The notes beneath the pieces are model-generated. The model did no database searches and was not told the DNA's origin. It was given only the letters and a program-made list of their open reading frames with translations. From Lacibacter luteus (GTDB lineage Bacteria; Bacteroidota; Bacteroidia; Chitinophagales; Chitinophagaceae): a DNA stretch of 64,000 nucleotides. Positions 1 to 9,328 of the stretch are shown one piece after another. The stretch's first letter is position 1. Every line of letters begins with the position of its first letter. The translations under genes were made by a program, and so were the position numbers. Location of the stretch: positions 186,001-250,000 of the forward strand of contig NZ_SDHW01000001.1 in NCBI RefSeq assembly GCF_004118265.1, read 5' to 3'.

Positions 1-2403
1 GCTTTGAATTTTATGGATGAGATCGTTCAAACGCAATATGGCCAGGGGCAAGGTGGTGTAAAGTTTACAACCGCTGCACAGATCCAAGGTAATGGTCAGT
101 GGGGATGGGGTGCTAAATTAGATGGACAACCAACCATCAATTTCGATGGTAAAATGCGTCCCTACTCTGCTCATCCTTTCCAGTTGTTTGACTATTTACG
201 AACAGGAACAAATCTTACCAATACGCTTGGGTTATCAGGTGGCGGAACTAATGGAAGTTTCAGAACATCACTCTCTACAACAAGCGCAAAAGGTATTGTT
301 CCGGGCAATGAATATAAAAGAAGGATCTTCAATATCGGCGTGAATCAAACCATTGCAAAAAAACTTCGGTTACAGGTAAACGTTAACTATGCTGATGAAG
401 ATTATATTAACCCTCCGCAAATAGGTACACAAGGTGATGGTGCCGTCAATTTCTTTAACAGGATGCCCATTTCTGTTCCTATTGAAGCTTATCGTGATAA
501 TGCAAAAGATCCTGCTACCAATGCAGAATGGAGAACAAGCGGATTCCAGGGAACAGTGAACAATCCATACTTTGCTTTGCAATACGGACAAAAATATAAG
601 GAAGACAGAAACCGTCTTCTCGGTACAACTACTTTACGATACAACATCACTGATTGGTTGTATGCACAGGGAAGATTTAACTACGATCGTGGCGATAATT
701 TCATGGAATCTTACACATTGAATGGTCAGGGCGCCAACACTACTATTGCTACTACTACTCCTACTGTTACATACAGAGGTGCGTATAATCTCAGCCAAAC
801 AACAACAACAAACATAAATGCTGATTTCCTGGTTGGTGCCAACCACGAATTTGGTAAGTTTTCTGTTGATGCAAGCTTTGGTGGCAACACATTACGTTCA
901 GAATGGAAGAACATGGTGCAAAGTGCCACTAACTTTACTGTTCCTGATCTTTATTCATACCGCAACGGTACTGTGAAAGGTGCAGGTGATGGTTTTAACT
1001 ACAGCCAGCAACGTGTGAATTCACTTTATGGTGTGCTCGAGTTAGGTTACAACGGGCTTTTATACATCAATGGTACAGCAAGAAATGATTGGTTTTCGAT
1101 CCTCAATCCTGAAAACAACAGTAAGTTCTACTCATCTGTATCAGGAAGTTTTGTTTTCTCCCAGCTCCTAAAAAATGTGAACTGGTTATCATTTGGTAAA
1201 CTAAGAGCTTCATGGGCACAGGTGGGTAGTGTAGCTTCGGTAAATCCTTATGATGGTGTGCTTACTTATGGACTTGGTGCAAACCTGTTTAATGGACAAA
1301 CCACCGCAAGCATTAACGGAACCGGCGCTCCAAACCCATTATTACAGCCGTTCACAGTAACAGAAAAAGAATTAGGTCTTGAATTAAGATTGTTTAAGAA
1401 CAGGTTGATGTTAGATGTTGCAGCATTTGATAAAGTAACAACTGAACAAATCATTGATGTTAATCTTTCTACTGCATCGGGCTATAATACTTCCAAACAA
1501 AATGCAGCTTCATTAAAGAACAGTGGTTTGGAAACAATGATTGAATATAAAGCGGTACAAGGCAAAAATTTCAACTGGACCACTTCCTGGAACAACGCAT
1601 TTCTTAAAACAAAAGTGTTGAATGTTGGTAATCCCAGCGGAACAATTCTTCTGCTTTATTTTAATGGAACAGGTAATGAATTCCTTGGAGAAATAAGGTA
1701 CACAGAAGGTTTAGCTATGAATCAACTGTACACAAGAACGTATAGAAGAAATGCCAATGGCGATATCCTGATAGGTAACGATGGCCGTCCTCTGGCATCA
1801 AATACAAATCCCAAAGGTATTACTACTGGTTTTGTTCCTGTAGGCAGTGCAATCCCTAAGTTCACCGGAGGGTGGAACAATACGTTCTCCTATAAGAATC
1901 TTAGCCTCGGTGTTCATGTCGATTATAAATTCGGCGGTACCGTATTATCATCTACACTGTTGAACATGACAAGGCAAGGTCATAGCAAGTTGTCTTTAAC
2001 TGGTCGTGAAGGTGGTTATGTATTCCCTGGTGTTAACGTTAACACCGGACAACCCAACACTGTTGTGGTTACTGTTGCAGCTAATGGTTTACAAAATTTA
2101 TGGACAGGTTACAGAAATGATCAGATAGGTGATCCATTTACATTCAAGTCAGATTTTGTAAAACTCAGAAACATTTCTTTAGCATATAATTTCACCAGTC
2201 TTATTGGTAAAGTATCGGCATTGAAATTCGTAAAAGGATTATCTCTGTCTGCTTCCTGCCGCAACGTGGCAATTCTTTACAAAGATCTGCCTGGTCTTGA
2301 TCCTGAAGCTATCCAATCATCTGGTGATATCAGGGCTGGTTATGAGAATTCATCATTACCAACAACACGCAATTACAATCTTACTTTAAATGTTAAATTC
2401 TAA
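1..2403 (+). CDS. SusC/RagA-type TonB-dependent outer-membrane receptor, 3' part
   Basis: The gene enters from the left edge, so signal peptide, carboxypeptidase-like domain and plug are not visible. The 800 codons present are the C-terminal beta-barrel: alternating aromatic/polar strands, Asn/Gly-rich loops, and a final strand ending NYNLTLNVKF with a terminal aromatic, as expected for an outer-membrane barrel. Proteins of this family pull glycan oligomers through the outer membrane with energy from TonB. The next gene is a susD, 4 bases after this stop, which is the standard pair. Substrate is not readable from the barrel; the following GH10 xylanase and pentonate enzymes suggest xylan or arabinoxylan fragments (inference). 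Confidence 0.93.
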   Translation, partial: ALNFMDEIVQTQYGQGQGGVKFTTAAQIQGNGQWGWGAKLDGQPTINFDGKMRPYSAHPFQLFDYLRTGTNLTNTLGLSGGGTNGSFRTSLSTTSAKGIVPGNEYKRRIFNIGVNQTIAKKLRLQVNVNYADEDYINPPQIGTQGDGAVNFFNRMPISVPIEAYRDNAKDPATNAEWRTSGFQGTVNNPYFALQYGQKYKEDRNRLLGTTTLRYNITDWLYAQGRFNYDRGDNFMESYTLNGQGANTTIATTTPTVTYRGAYNLSQTTTTNINADFLVGANHEFGKFSVDASFGGNTLRSEWKNMVQSATNFTVPDLYSYRNGTVKGAGDGFNYSQQRVNSLYGVLELGYNGLLYINGTARNDWFSILNPENNSKFYSSVSGSFVFSQLLKNVNWLSFGKLRASWAQVGSVASVNPYDGVLTYGLGANLFNGQTTASINGTGAPNPLLQPFTVTEKELGLELRLFKNRLMLDVAAFDKVTTEQIIDVNLSTASGYNTSKQNAASLKNSGLETMIEYKAVQGKNFNWTTSWNNAFLKTKVLNVGNPSGTILLLYFNGTGNEFLGEIRYTEGLAMNQLYTRTYRRNANGDILIGNDGRPLASNTNPKGITTGFVPVGSAIPKFTGGWNNTFSYKNLSLGVHVDYKFGGTVLSSTLLNMTRQGHSKLSLTGREGGYVFPGVNVNTGQPNTVVVTVAANGLQNLWTGYRNDQIGDPFTFKSDFVKLRNISLAYNFTSLIGKVSALKFVKGLSLSASCRNVAILYKDLPGLDPEAIQSSGDIRAGYENSSLPTTRNYNLTLNVKF

Positions 2404-2407
2404 CAAC

Positions 2408-4003
2408 ATGCTGAAGATATTTAAACAACTCATCCTTATTATTTGCAGTGGCTGTTTACTTACAGCCTGTGATAAGGATTTTGAAAAAATAAATACCAAC
2501 CCCTACGCTGTAACATCAATTGACCCTGCTCTTTTGTTAGCAGGTGCACAACGTACACATATCGGCACATGGAATGCAGAACATATCATTGTGCAGCAGT
2601 TTATTGTTCCATACAACACCGGGGCCAACCAGGGTTTCAGTTTCAATGTTGACATTGATGGGAACAGTAATCCCAAATGGGATCAATCATATTCCGCAGT
2701 GAATAATGGCAATGCACCTCCCGTAAAAAACCTTACACAGGCTTTGACACTTTTGAGTGCTAACACAACCCGCATCAATCTAAAGAGCATGATCCGCATC
2801 TGGAAAGCACAGGTGTTCATGGGATTGGTTGATGACTACGGAGATGTTCCTTACTCAGAAGCAGGAAAGGCAGTAATCGATGCAAAATTCTTTCCGAAAT
2901 ACGATGACGATGCAGCCATTTATGAGGACCTGTATAAAGAGATCAAAGAATCAACAGCAGCAATAAGTACAACAGGTGAATATATTTCTGCTGATCTTTT
3001 CTATGGTGCAAATGCGCAGGCATCAACTAAAACTTCAACTGTGGCAGACCAGGCAACAAAATGGAAAAAATTAGGTAATTCATTATTGCTACGCTTAGGA
3101 ATGCGTTACAGTAAGCTTGATCCTGCAAAAGCTGCAACCATTGTAGCCGAAGCATTTGCCGGAGGAGTAATGACATCAAACGCAGATAATGCATTTGTAA
3201 AAAATGATGGAACAGCTTTTTCGCAGGCAGATAATGCAGCATTACGGAACTTCTCCCAATTTAACTATGCTGCAGAGCCATTTGTTAATCAATTAAAGCT
3301 TACCAATGATCCTCGTGGTAAATTCCTGATAGCACAATACCCCGATCCTGGTGCTATTGCAAATAATCTCACTCCTGATATGGTGTTGGCAAATCAATAT
3401 GGTGTACCAATCGGCGTTACCAGCGATCAGATATTAGCTACAGGAAGCCCTTACAGAGGAGCAAGAGGATCAGGACTTAATTACTCTCAGTTCAATGTAA
3501 ATATTGTTGCTGCACCGGGTGTACCTGAGTTTTGGGTTACTTATGCGCAAACATCTTTGTTACTGGCAGAGGCAGCAAAAAGAGGTTGGATTCCCGGAGG
3601 AGATGCACAAGCAAAGATCTATTATGACAATGCAATTGCAGCTGACATGGCATCCTATTCTCTTTACACCGGCACCACTCCTATCTCTGGTGCAGAAGTT
3701 CTTGCATATACAAATGATCCCGGTGTGGCATATACTCCTGCTGATGCGTTGAAGTTGATCAACACGCAATATTGGATCATTAATATCAGGAACGGAACAG
3801 AGGCATTTGCCAACTTCAGAAGAAGCGGCTTTCCTGCATTAACACCCAACCCTGTTGCAGGGGCACTTGGCAGTGTAGGTTTTGCAAGAAGGCTTTCATA
3901 TCCTGATCTTGAAGCATCATCCAATACAGCACACTATAACAATGGAGCTGCAGCTATTGGCGGAGATAAATTAACATCAAGAGTATTTTGGGACAAACTA
4001 TAG
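2408..4003 (+). CDS. SusD-like outer-membrane glycan-binding lipoprotein
   Basis: This 531-residue lipoprotein has a signal peptide with lipobox (SGCLLTAC then DKDFEKIN). The N-terminal INTNP...DPALLLAGAQ pattern is typical of the SusD-like_2 branch (PF12771-like). The fold is TPR-rich and caps the SusC barrel, capturing glycan at the cell surface. I chose the ATG at 2408, four bases past the susC stop, because it begins directly at the signal peptide; an in-frame ATG at 2390 would add six residues and overlap susC. C-terminal NTQYWIINIRNGTEAFANFRRSGFP is the usual family ending. It is cotranscribed with the preceding susC. Confidence 0.92.
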   Translation: MLKIFKQLILIICSGCLLTACDKDFEKINTNPYAVTSIDPALLLAGAQRTHIGTWNAEHIIVQQFIVPYNTGANQGFSFNVDIDGNSNPKWDQSYSAVNNGNAPPVKNLTQALTLLSANTTRINLKSMIRIWKAQVFMGLVDDYGDVPYSEAGKAVIDAKFFPKYDDDAAIYEDLYKEIKESTAAISTTGEYISADLFYGANAQASTKTSTVADQATKWKKLGNSLLLRLGMRYSKLDPAKAATIVAEAFAGGVMTSNADNAFVKNDGTAFSQADNAALRNFSQFNYAAEPFVNQLKLTNDPRGKFLIAQYPDPGAIANNLTPDMVLANQYGVPIGVTSDQILATGSPYRGARGSGLNYSQFNVNIVAAPGVPEFWVTYAQTSLLLAEAAKRGWIPGGDAQAKIYYDNAIAADMASYSLYTGTTPISGAEVLAYTNDPGVAYTPADALKLINTQYWIINIRNGTEAFANFRRSGFPALTPNPVAGALGSVGFARRLSYPDLEASSNTAHYNNGAAAIGGDKLTSRVFWDKL

Positions 4004-4162
4004 TAACATCGAAAAAAGTTTCCTCGGGATTTTATTTCTTGTTTGAGTCGATAGCGAAACTTTTTAAATGCAATTCAAAACGATCGGAGAAAATAAGACT
4101 GGAATAGTTTACTACAAATAGCTGAAGTAAGATCCAACTTGCATAGCATTATCGTTAGAAAT

Positions 4163-4191
4163 AGACCTTTTGTATCTACAAAGGGTCTTTT
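4163..4191 (+). terminator. Rho-independent terminator after susCD
   Basis: Arms AGACCTTTTGT and ACAAAGGGTCT pair (one G-T) around a 4-base loop and run into TTTTCC. It lies in the 222-base gap between susD and the aldehyde dehydrogenase gene, so the enzyme genes probably have their own promoter or depend on read-through. Nothing else recognisable is in the gap. Confidence 0.75.
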
Positions 4192-4225
4192 CCATACCGA
4201 CGCTTGCAATTAATCAACATTTAGT

Positions 4226-5812
4226 ATGATAAAGAAAACGCAGATCATTGGGTTCAACACATCAATAGAAGGAACTGAAACGTTTTATTCGTTAAATCCT
4301 GCTAGCGGTGCAAATAACGAATATGTTTTTCCCAAAGCAACAAAGGAGGAAGTAAATACAGCAGCCGAAAAAGCGGCGGCTGCTTTTCAATTGTATTATA
4401 AAAAAAGCGGCGAAGAAAAAGCTTCTTTTTTAGAAGCAATTGCAGAAGAAATTAGCAACACCGGCGTGCATTTAATAACGGTGTGCAGCAGCGAAACCGG
4501 TTTACCCCCGGCACGCATTGAAAGTGAAAGAGGACGTACGGTGAATCAATTGAAAATGTTTGCTGCATTGTTGCGTGAAGGTTCATGGGTGGATGCTCGC
4601 ATTGATACTGCTATACCGGATCGGGCTCCTGTTCCTAAACCTGACATACGATATATACAAATTGCAATTGGCCCGGTGGTTGTTTTTGGAGCAAGTAACT
4701 TTCCATTGGCCTTTTCTGTTGCGGGTGGCGATACTGCTTCTGCATTGGCGGCAGGTTGCCCGGTTATTGTAAAGGCACACAGTGCACATCCTGCCACTTC
4801 ATCCATTATCGGCAAAGCAATTCAAACTGCCGCAATAAATACCAATATGCCCGATGGTGTTTTTTCATTGCTGTTTGGCGATGGCCCAGCTGCCGGCATG
4901 GAGTTGGTAAAACATCCAGACATTAAAGCAGTTGGCTTTACTGGTTCATACAAAGGAGGAAAAGCGTTGTATGATGCAGCTGTTAGTCGTCCTGAGCCCA
5001 TACCTGTATATGCAGAAATGGGCAGCAGTAATCCTGTTTTTATTTTACCACAAGCGATGAATGAACGAGGCGCCGCTATTGCCGCAGGTTATGCTGCATC
5101 TATTACATTGGGTGTTGGACAGTTTTGTACCAATCCCGGTCTCCTGTTTTACAAAGAGAATGAAAGTAAATTCAAAAACATATTGAAACTGGAATTTGAA
5201 AAAGCAAACGGAGGTGTAATGCTGGCTCCTGCAATTTATCATTCGTATACAAAGGCTGTAGAACAACAGTTGCATGTAAACGGTGTGGTTCAATTAGCAA
5301 CCGGTGCCGCAGCAAAAGGAAATGAAAGCAATTATGCTACACCGGTATTGCTGGCAACAAGTAGCGAAACATTTAACAACAACCCGGAATTAAGCGAAGA
5401 AATATTTGGTCCGGCAAGCATTACCATCAATACTACAGGGAAAAAAGAGATGATCGAGATTGCTAAAAAACTTTCAGGACACCTCACTGCTACTATTCAT
5501 GGAACAGAAGACGAATTGGAGGAGTATAAAGATCTCATACATATTCTTGAGCAGAAAGTTGGGAGACTTGTTATTAATGGATTTCCAACAGGTGTAGAAG
5601 TATGCAGCGCAATGGTGCATGGTGGCCCATTCCCTGCAACCACCGATAGCAAGCACACGTCGGTTGGTACTGCAGCTATCAATCGTTTTACAAGACCGGT
5701 ATGTTATCAAAATATGCCTGACGCTTTATTGCCGGCAGAATTAAGAAACAAAAACACGTTGGGTATTTGGCGTTTAATTAATGGTGTAAGAACCAATAAA
5801 GATGTTGAATAG
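4226..5812 (+). CDS. Aldehyde dehydrogenase, likely 2,5-dioxovalerate (alpha-ketoglutarate semialdehyde) dehydrogenase
   Basis: The 528-residue protein is an NAD(P)-dependent aldehyde dehydrogenase. Catalytic Cys301 sits in VGQFCTNPG and the general-base Glu264 in AEMGSSNPVF; the Rossmann region contains VVFGASNFPLAFSVAGGDT, typical of the 2,5-dioxovalerate/KGSA branch. It would oxidise 2-oxoglutarate semialdehyde to 2-oxoglutarate, the last step of non-phosphorylative pentose or uronate catabolism. It is followed 38 bases later by a sugar-acid dehydratase and then an FAH-family dehydratase, which supply the two preceding steps. Function within the family is inferred from this context; a general semialdehyde dehydrogenase is the alternative. 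Confidence 0.9.
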   Translation: MIKKTQIIGFNTSIEGTETFYSLNPASGANNEYVFPKATKEEVNTAAEKAAAAFQLYYKKSGEEKASFLEAIAEEISNTGVHLITVCSSETGLPPARIESERGRTVNQLKMFAALLREGSWVDARIDTAIPDRAPVPKPDIRYIQIAIGPVVVFGASNFPLAFSVAGGDTASALAAGCPVIVKAHSAHPATSSIIGKAIQTAAINTNMPDGVFSLLFGDGPAAGMELVKHPDIKAVGFTGSYKGGKALYDAAVSRPEPIPVYAEMGSSNPVFILPQAMNERGAAIAAGYAASITLGVGQFCTNPGLLFYKENESKFKNILKLEFEKANGGVMLAPAIYHSYTKAVEQQLHVNGVVQLATGAAAKGNESNYATPVLLATSSETFNNNPELSEEIFGPASITINTTGKKEMIEIAKKLSGHLTATIHGTEDELEEYKDLIHILEQKVGRLVINGFPTGVEVCSAMVHGGPFPATTDSKHTSVGTAAINRFTRPVCYQNMPDALLPAELRNKNTLGIWRLINGVRTNKDVE

Positions 5813-5850
5813 ACAGCAATGTTCCCCGTGAAATTTATAAACAGAAAAAG

Positions 5851-7569
5851 ATGAGCACACATTTGAGAAGCCACGATTGGTTTGGCCGCAAAGACAAAGA
5901 CGGAATTATTTACCGCAGCTGGATGAAGAATCAGGGCATGCCAACAGATATGTTTGATGGCAGACCGGTGATCGGCATTTGCAATACGTTCAGTGAACTC
6001 ACACCTTGCAATGCACATTTTCGTGATCATGCAGAAGCAGTGAAACGTGGCGTGTTGGAAGCAGGTGGTTTTCCTGTTGAGTTTCCGATCATGAGTTTGG
6101 GTGAGACTTTGCTAAAACCAACAGCGATGTTGTTTCGCAATTTGGCAAGTATGGATGCAGAAGAAAGTATTCGTGGTAACCCGATCGATGGCGTGGTGTT
6201 ATTGACCGGTTGCGATAAAACAACTCCGAGTACTGTGATGGGTGCAGCGAGTGTTGGCTTGCCTACGATAGTTGTTCCGGGTGGACCAATGTTAAACGGA
6301 CGTTACAAAGGACAAACCATCGGAAGTGGTACACATGTGTGGAAGTTTGATGAAGACATGAAGACGGGAAAGATGACGCAGGAAGAATGTGAATATGCAG
6401 AAAGTTGTATGAGCCGTAGCATTGGTCATTGTATGACGATGGGCACTGCAAGTACCATGGCTGTGATGGTTGAATCATTGGGTTTAACATTGAGTGGCGC
6501 ATCTGCTATTCCTGCAGCTGACAGTCGTAAAAAAGTAATGGCACAGTTGAGTGGAAGGCGCATTGTTGAAATGGTGAAAGAGAATTTAACCATCGATAAA
6601 ATATTAACAAGAGAAGCATTTGAAAATGCCATTAAAGTAAATGCAGCCGTTGGTGGTTCTTCAAACTTTATTATTCATCTCGCTGCCATTGCCGGAAGAA
6701 TTGGCGTTGATCTGAAGTTGGATGATTTTGATGCGATCGGTAGTAAGATCCCTCTCCTGCTCAACCTGATGCCTTCAGGAAAATATTTGATGGAAGATTT
6801 TTATTATGCAGGTGGATTACCAGTGATCTTAAATGAACTGAAAAAAGAATTGCATCAAAACGTTATTACTGTTACAGGAAAAAATCACCAGGAGAATATT
6901 GTTGGCACAACAGATAACTATAATGCTGATGTAATTGCTGCATACAACAAACCATTTATTCCGGAAGCTGGCATTGTGGTGGTGAAAGGCAATCTTGCAG
7001 AGAATGGTGCTGTTATTAAACCATCGGCTGCAACACCTGCATTAATGAAACATACCGGCAGAGCAGTGGTGTTTGAAAGTATTGAAGATTATCATGCACG
7101 TGTGGATGATCCTGAATTGGATATTGATGAAAACTGTGTAATGGTGTTGAAATATGTTGGCCCGGTTGGTTACCCGGGTATGCCGGAGGTGGGTAATATG
7201 GCTTTGCCGAAAAAAATATTGGAGAAGGGAATTAAAGATATGGTGCGCATCAGCGATGGAAGAATGAGTGGTACTGCGTATGGTACGGCTGTATTGCATG
7301 TAAGTCCTGAAAGCGCAATTGGTGGTGCATTGGCATTGGTGCAGAATGGTGATATGATCGAACTAAATGTTGAGAAGCGATTATTGCACTTGCATGTTAG
7401 TGATGAAGAATTGGCTAAACGCAGAGCAGCCTGGGCATCACCTAAACCTGCAGCTACTCGTGGTTATGTAAGTATGTATATTAAACATGTGATGGGTGCA
7501 GATAAAGGTGCTGATCTTGATTTTTTACAAGGAAGCAGCGGCAGTGAAGTAACAAGAGATTCACATTAA
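5851..7569 (+). CDS. IlvD/Edd-family sugar-acid dehydratase (pentonate dehydratase)
   Basis: This 572-residue Fe-S dehydratase has the family cysteines at Cys44 (GICNTFSEL), Cys121 (TGCDKTTPS) and Cys194 (GHCMTMGTAST), which hold the cluster. C-terminal ISDGRMSGTAYGTAVLHV is the usual substrate-binding signature. Its length and neighbours fit D-xylonate or L-arabinonate dehydratase, giving 2-keto-3-deoxy-pentonate, rather than IlvD of branched-chain synthesis (no ilv genes nearby). It lies between the semialdehyde dehydrogenase and a secreted esterase on the same strand with short gaps, so an operon is likely. Sugar specificity cannot be read from sequence. Confidence 0.9.
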   Translation: MSTHLRSHDWFGRKDKDGIIYRSWMKNQGMPTDMFDGRPVIGICNTFSELTPCNAHFRDHAEAVKRGVLEAGGFPVEFPIMSLGETLLKPTAMLFRNLASMDAEESIRGNPIDGVVLLTGCDKTTPSTVMGAASVGLPTIVVPGGPMLNGRYKGQTIGSGTHVWKFDEDMKTGKMTQEECEYAESCMSRSIGHCMTMGTASTMAVMVESLGLTLSGASAIPAADSRKKVMAQLSGRRIVEMVKENLTIDKILTREAFENAIKVNAAVGGSSNFIIHLAAIAGRIGVDLKLDDFDAIGSKIPLLLNLMPSGKYLMEDFYYAGGLPVILNELKKELHQNVITVTGKNHQENIVGTTDNYNADVIAAYNKPFIPEAGIVVVKGNLAENGAVIKPSAATPALMKHTGRAVVFESIEDYHARVDDPELDIDENCVMVLKYVGPVGYPGMPEVGNMALPKKILEKGIKDMVRISDGRMSGTAYGTAVLHVSPESAIGGALALVQNGDMIELNVEKRLLHLHVSDEELAKRRAAWASPKPAATRGYVSMYIKHVMGADKGADLDFLQGSSGSEVTRDSH

Positions 7570-7609
7570 ATCCAACTTGATGATGAATGAAAAAATTGAA
7601 AACACATTC

Positions 7610-8476
7610 ATGAAAGAAGTATTGTGCTTTGTCTTCCTGATTTTCAGTTCAACTCTGTTTGCTCAGGATTCGATTTACAAATTAGGCCCTCATTCGCATC
7701 CGAAAGATGGCGTTCCAAAAGGAACCGTAACAAAGCATGAATGGAAAAGCAGGCTCTATAATAATTTTCGTGAGTATTACATTTATGTGCCGGCTCAATA
7801 TGATGCAACTAAACCTGCAGCATTAATGGTATTTCAGGATGGGCATAGCTATGTAAATGATTCAGGCGACTTTCGTGTGCCGGTTGTTTATGATAATTTA
7901 ATTCATCAGAAAAAATTACCTGTCACAATTTGCTTGTTTGTGAATCCTGGTCATCCTACAAATGATTACCCACCTAACAGGTTTGCAGCAAGAAACCGTG
8001 CAGATGAATATGATGTGCTGGATGATCGTTATTCTACGCTGTTGATAGATGAAATTATTCCGGAAGTAAAAAAGCAATACAATATCAGCAATGATCCGAA
8101 GATGCATGGCATTGGCGGTTTATCGAGTGGAGCAATTTGTGCTTTCACCGTAGCGTGGGAACATCCTGAATATTTCAGCAAGGTGCTTAGTCATATTGGT
8201 AGCTATACAAATATCCGTGGAGGAAATAATTATCCATCGATCATTCGTAAACATAAAAAGAAAGATATTAAGATCTTTATGCAGGATGGCACTAACGATC
8301 TGGACAATGAACATGGCAACTGGTGGTTGGCAAACCTTGAAATGGAATCTGCCTTTCAATTTAAAGGCTATGAATTTAAATTTGAAAAAGGATCAGGCAC
8401 ACATAGTGGTAAACATGGCGGCAGTATATTACCTGAGTCGCTGCTCTGGCTATGGAGCGATGCAATGAACAAATAA
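7610..8476 (+). CDS. Secreted alpha/beta-hydrolase, esterase D / CE1-like
   Basis: A 288-residue protein with signal peptide MKEVLCFVFLIFSSTLFAQ. It has an esterase-D fold (PF00756-like): nucleophile Ser in GGLSSGAICA, an Asp in QDGTNDLDNE and a His in HSGKHGGS make a plausible triad. Upstream in-frame starts at 7577-7583 would put ten or more polar residues before the signal peptide, so ATG 7610 is preferred. It starts 40 bases after the dehydratase and just before the FAH-type gene. Acetyl-xylan or feruloyl esterase activity fits the GH10 neighbour; a sugar-lactonase role feeding the pentonate pathway is another possibility. Neither is proven by motif. Confidence 0.8.
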   Translation: MKEVLCFVFLIFSSTLFAQDSIYKLGPHSHPKDGVPKGTVTKHEWKSRLYNNFREYYIYVPAQYDATKPAALMVFQDGHSYVNDSGDFRVPVVYDNLIHQKKLPVTICLFVNPGHPTNDYPPNRFAARNRADEYDVLDDRYSTLLIDEIIPEVKKQYNISNDPKMHGIGGLSSGAICAFTVAWEHPEYFSKVLSHIGSYTNIRGGNNYPSIIRKHKKKDIKIFMQDGTNDLDNEHGNWWLANLEMESAFQFKGYEFKFEKGSGTHSGKHGGSILPESLLWLWSDAMNK

Positions 8477-8493
8477 ATAGCAATCATACAAAC

Positions 8494-9324
8494 ATGAAAT
8501 TATTTAAAACGAAAGCAGGCGTTGTAATTGAACAGAACAACCAGTTTTTTTTAGTAGCAAACGAAAGTTGGGATACATTCATTAATGATGATAACGTACT
8601 TGTAAAAGCAACATCGCTAGTTGCAAATCTTCCTACAGTTGATCCTTCAGTAGTAAATGAAGTACTGGTGCCTATGGGCAGCAACCAGGAATTATGGGCT
8701 TGTGGTGTTACCTATTACAGAAGCATGGTGGGCCGCAAGGAAGAAAGCAAAGCAGCAGGCGGTGCCGATTTTTACAGCAAAGTATATGAAGCCGAACGCC
8801 CTGAATGTTTTTTCAAAAGCCCCTTTCATCGTGTTGTTGGTAGCAACGATTATGTACGCATCCGTAAAGACAGTACATGGGATGTGCCTGAACCCGAATT
8901 GACTTTGGTAGTAACATCATCCGGAAAAATTATTGGTTACACAGTGGGAAACGATATGAGCAGCCGCAGTATTGAAGGAGAAAATCCATTGTATTTGCCT
9001 CAGGCAAAAACATACGATGCCTGTGCGGCAGTTGGTCCATGTGTTTATCTTACAAACGATCCACTCGATCCAGATACAACTATTCAACTTATAATCAAAC
9101 GTAATGCTGCTGTGGTATTTGAAGGAACTATTGCCATTAGTCAAATGAAACGCACAGCACAGGAATTGGGTTCATTTATTTATCGTGAAAGCAGTTTTCC
9201 GCATGGTTGTTTAATTATGACGGGTACTGGCATTGTGCCCGGCAGTGATTTCACTTTACAAAGCGGTGATGAAATAAGAATTTCAATTGAGGGTATTGGC
9301 GAATTAGTGAACACCGTGAAGTAA
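8494..9324 (+). CDS. FAH-family hydrolase/dehydratase, likely 2-keto-3-deoxy-pentonate dehydratase
   Basis: The 276-residue protein belongs to the fumarylacetoacetate-hydrolase superfamily. The metal-binding acids are visible in WDVPEPELTLVV, followed by GYTVGNDMSSRSIEGENP and KTYDACAAVGP. In pentose oxidation, members remove water from 2-keto-3-deoxy-xylonate or -arabinonate to give 2-oxoglutarate semialdehyde, the substrate of the dehydrogenase encoded at 4226. ATG 8494 is preferred over an in-frame ATG at 8452 that overlaps the esterase gene by 25 bases and adds 14 unconserved residues. GH10 follows directly. The reaction is inferred from family plus neighbours. Confidence 0.85.
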   Translation: MKLFKTKAGVVIEQNNQFFLVANESWDTFINDDNVLVKATSLVANLPTVDPSVVNEVLVPMGSNQELWACGVTYYRSMVGRKEESKAAGGADFYSKVYEAERPECFFKSPFHRVVGSNDYVRIRKDSTWDVPEPELTLVVTSSGKIIGYTVGNDMSSRSIEGENPLYLPQAKTYDACAAVGPCVYLTNDPLDPDTTIQLIIKRNAAVVFEGTIAISQMKRTAQELGSFIYRESSFPHGCLIMTGTGIVPGSDFTLQSGDEIRISIEGIGELVNTVK

Positions 9325-9328
9325 TCAA

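Noticed and set aside
8452-8493. Upstream start for the FAH-family gene
   Set aside because: It overlaps the esterase gene and adds 14 residues unlike the family; ATG 8494 fits better.
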